NCBI GenBank assembly: GCA_964548225.1
Contig: CAZJQP010000007.1
Location: forward strand, 1-64,000
Direction: 5' to 3'
Length of the DNA stretch: 64,000 nucleotides
Source of the DNA: CALMEH01 sp964548225
GTDB taxonomy: Bacteria > Acidobacteriota > Blastocatellia > Pyrinomonadales > Pyrinomonadaceae
Numbering within the stretch: the first letter of the stretch is position 1; each line of letters starts with the position of its first letter. The translations under genes were made by a program, and so were the position numbers. Below, piece after piece: positions 62,047-64,000 of the stretch. The notes below the pieces were generated by a model. The model was not told the origin of the DNA. It saw only the letters and a program-made list of their open reading frames with translations, and did no database searches.

Positions 62047-64000
62047 CTATCCCTCCGCTTTTGATTGCAAAAACATATCGCGGTATTCCTGAACAATCGC
62101 AATATCGTCCGGCACAATGTCGGCTAAAGTTACGACGAGTTCGTTTTTTCGTGCCGATTTTATGGCGTGATGAATTGCTTCGCGGCTTTCGGGAATTAGC
62201 CGGACTTGCGGTTTATTTTCGCTCGTGGCAATACCTTCTTGCAAAAGTTTAACCATTTCTTCCGGTTCGCGCCCGCGCAGGTAATTTCCGCGTCTGATGA
62301 TAATTCTTTCAAACGTATCGGCGGCAATTTTGCCAAGTTCGCGGATGTCATCATCGCGCCGGTCGCCCGTTCCATTGATAACGCAGGTTCGGTGTTTGTT
62401 CGGAAGTTTTTTGACGAAATTCGTTAAGCCGAGTAAGCCTGCCGGATTGTGTGCGTAATCCATCAAGACGGTTGTGTCGCCGATTTCGATAAAATTCAAA
62501 CGTCCCGGAGTTTGCGCCGTTCCCGCGTTGAATGTCCGCAAACCGCTCCGAATATCTTCCAAAGAAACGCCGTGAACAAAGCAAGCAAGCGTCGAAGCCA
62601 GCACGTTTTGAATCATAAATTCGGCGCGTCCGCCGTAGGTCAAAGGAATGTTTATCGCTTTTTCGATGCGGACTTTCCATTTGCCTTTGAGAATCGTAAC
62701 GTAGCCGTTTTCATAAACGCACGAAACTCTGCCGCGCCGCGCTTGGCGTTCGATGTTCGGGTGATTTTCGTCCATCGAAAAATAAACCAGATGCCCGTCA
62801 ACAAGCTCTTTCATTTGATAAACATTTTCGTCTTCGGCATTCAAAACTGCGTAACCTTTTTTGTTCACCGAACGCGGAACGACCGATTTGACACGCGCCA
62901 AATCCTCAAGCGTGTTGACATCTTTCAAACCTAAATGGTCAGCCGCGACGTTTAAAACAACGCCGACATCGCAATGGTCAAAACCAAGTCCGGCGCGGAT
63001 AATTCCGCCTCGTGCGGTTTCCAAAACCGCAACCTCAACCGTCGGATCTTTCAAAACAAGTTGTGCCGAAACCGGTCCCGTGTTGTCGCCTGTAACAATT
63101 TGCTGATTTTGAATATAAGTTCCGTCCGTTGTCGTGAATCCGACGGTTTTTCCGCTTCCGCGTAAGATATGAGCGATTAAACGAGTCGTTGTCGTTTTGC
63201 CGTTCGTTCCCGTAATTGAAAAAATCGGAATGCGCGAAGGACAACCGGGCGGAAACAGCATATCAATCACATATTCCGCAACATTTCTGCCAATTCCTTC
63301 CGACGGTGCAAGGTGCATACGAAATCCGGGCGCGGCATTGACTTCGATAATTCCGCCGCCGTTTTCGTCCAAAGGTTCGGAAACATTCGGGGCGATAACA
63401 TCAATTCCGGCAACGTCCAAACCGATAATTCGCGCAATTCGCTCAAAAAGAAAGACGTTTTGCGGATGAACTTCATCCGTGCGATCAATCGCTGTGCCGC
63501 CGGTGGAAATATTTGCGGTCGTTTTCAGATAAAGAATTTCGTCTTTCGGTAAAACGGTTTCGAGCGTGTAATCTTTCGCCGCAATCAATCTTTCGGTTTG
63601 TTGGTCAATCGTGATTTCGGTCAGAACATTTTCGTGTCCGTAACCACGGCGCGGGTCTTCGTTGGTTTTGTCAATCAGTTCTTGAATCGTCAATTTTCCA
63701 TCACCAACAACGTGCGCCGGAACTCTTTCAGCAACCGCAATCAGTTGATTATTCACAACCAAAGCGCGGAAATCATTGCCGATAAGTTGTTTTTCAACAA
63801 TCACCCAACGCGAATATTCCTTCGCTTTCGCAAAAGCAACTTTCGCGTTTTCCAAATCCTTAATGCCGACGGTCGCGCCTTTGCCGTGATTTCCGTCGAG
63901 AGGTTTGATAACAACCGGATAACCGACACGCTCAATCGTATCTTCTAAATCTTCTTCGTCGCGGATTCGATAACCTTTTGGAACAGGAACGCCCATTTCG
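62047..64000 (-). CDS. cphA: Cyanophycin synthetase, C-terminal three quarters (cut by window end)
   Basis: Makes the Asp-Arg storage polymer cyanophycin from the amino acids and ATP. At least 650 of the usual 870-900 residues are present; the N-terminal domain lies beyond the window, and the frame is open through its edge. From the visible part: an ATP-grasp domain (GVPVPKGYRI, KPLDGNHGKG, IEVNAAPGFRMHLAPSEG), then a Mur-ligase-like domain with P-loop GTNGKTTTTRL and MDYAHNPAGL. Both active sites look intact in the parts seen. Convergent with iaaA. The presence of a cyanophycinase gene cannot be judged from here. Confidence 0.93.
   Translation of the reverse strand, partial: EMGVPVPKGYRIRDEEDLEDTIERVGYPVVIKPLDGNHGKGATVGIKDLENAKVAFAKAKEYSRWVIVEKQLIGNDFRALVVNNQLIAVAERVPAHVVGDGKLTIQELIDKTNEDPRRGYGHENVLTEITIDQQTERLIAAKDYTLETVLPKDEILYLKTTANISTGGTAIDRTDEVHPQNVFLFERIARIIGLDVAGIDVIAPNVSEPLDENGGGIIEVNAAPGFRMHLAPSEGIGRNVAEYVIDMLFPPGCPSRIPIFSITGTNGKTTTTRLIAHILRGSGKTVGFTTTDGTYIQNQQIVTGDNTGPVSAQLVLKDPTVEVAVLETARGGIIRAGLGFDHCDVGVVLNVAADHLGLKDVNTLEDLARVKSVVPRSVNKKGYAVLNAEDENVYQMKELVDGHLVYFSMDENHPNIERQARRGRVSCVYENGYVTILKGKWKVRIEKAINIPLTYGGRAEFMIQNVLASTLACFVHGVSLEDIRSGLRTFNAGTAQTPGRLNFIEIGDTTVLMDYAHNPAGLLGLTNFVKKLPNKHRTCVINGTGDRRDDDIRELGKIAADTFERIIIRRGNYLRGREPEEMVKLLQEGIATSENKPQVRLIPESREAIHHAIKSARKNELVVTLADIVPDDIAIVQEYRDMFLQSKAEG

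Overview
The window looks like chromosomal DNA of an Acidobacteriota bacterium, most likely Blastocatellia (Pyrinomonas-like). Three things suggest this. Hanks-type kinases are paired with kinase-linked ECF sigma factors. Several secreted proteins end in the same carboxypeptidase-regulatory-like domain. TPR, VCBS, CHAT and N/T-rich proteins are abundant. The assignment is inferred from gene content only; no rRNA or tRNA gene was seen.

Layout. 1-5 kb: housekeeping and small genes (der, DinB-like, SH3, LON-domain protein, kdsD). 5-15 kb: two parallel kinase/ECF-sigma pairs on the minus strand, around a 1004-residue mosaic exoprotein. 15.5-22 kb: small envelope proteins, then a bifunctional Sat/CysC and a sulfotransferase (PAPS synthesis and use). 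22-27 kb: two paralogous secreted proteins around a 21-bp repeat array with a helical/FnIII-like gene, followed by a two-gene cassette of a possible clan CD-like protein and a metzincin-like protein. 27-36 kb: a very large alpha-2-macroglobulin with an intact thioester motif, then PspA and a membrane coiled-coil partner. 35.6-40 kb: SET and membrane genes between short direct repeats, and a VCBS protein. 40-50 kb: a signalling block of sigma-like factor, zinc-finger anti-sigma-like protein, TPR-CHAT protease-like protein, zinc-ribbon membrane protein, a third kinase and a TPR protein. 50-57 kb: an EF-G-like GTPase and a TPR protein set in an unusually repeat-rich region. 57-64 kb: a copper module (cupredoxin lipoprotein and P-type ATPase) and a cyanophycin module (isoaspartyl peptidase and cyanophycin synthetase, the latter cut by the window end).

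The most unusual feature is the repeat content. Five intergenic arrays with different sequences are built of 21-bp units in strict 21-bp register, with units present in both orientations; a sixth is degenerate. Both genes of one helical/FnIII-like family lie beside such arrays, and one array abuts the remnant of a VCBS gene. A second class, 7-8 bp tandem repeats usually folded into hairpins, fills gene junctions (including all three sigma/partner junctions) and has also entered surface loops of four genes, among them the activation loop of a kinase. Two MITE-like inverted-repeat elements are present; one appears to have rewritten a stop codon.
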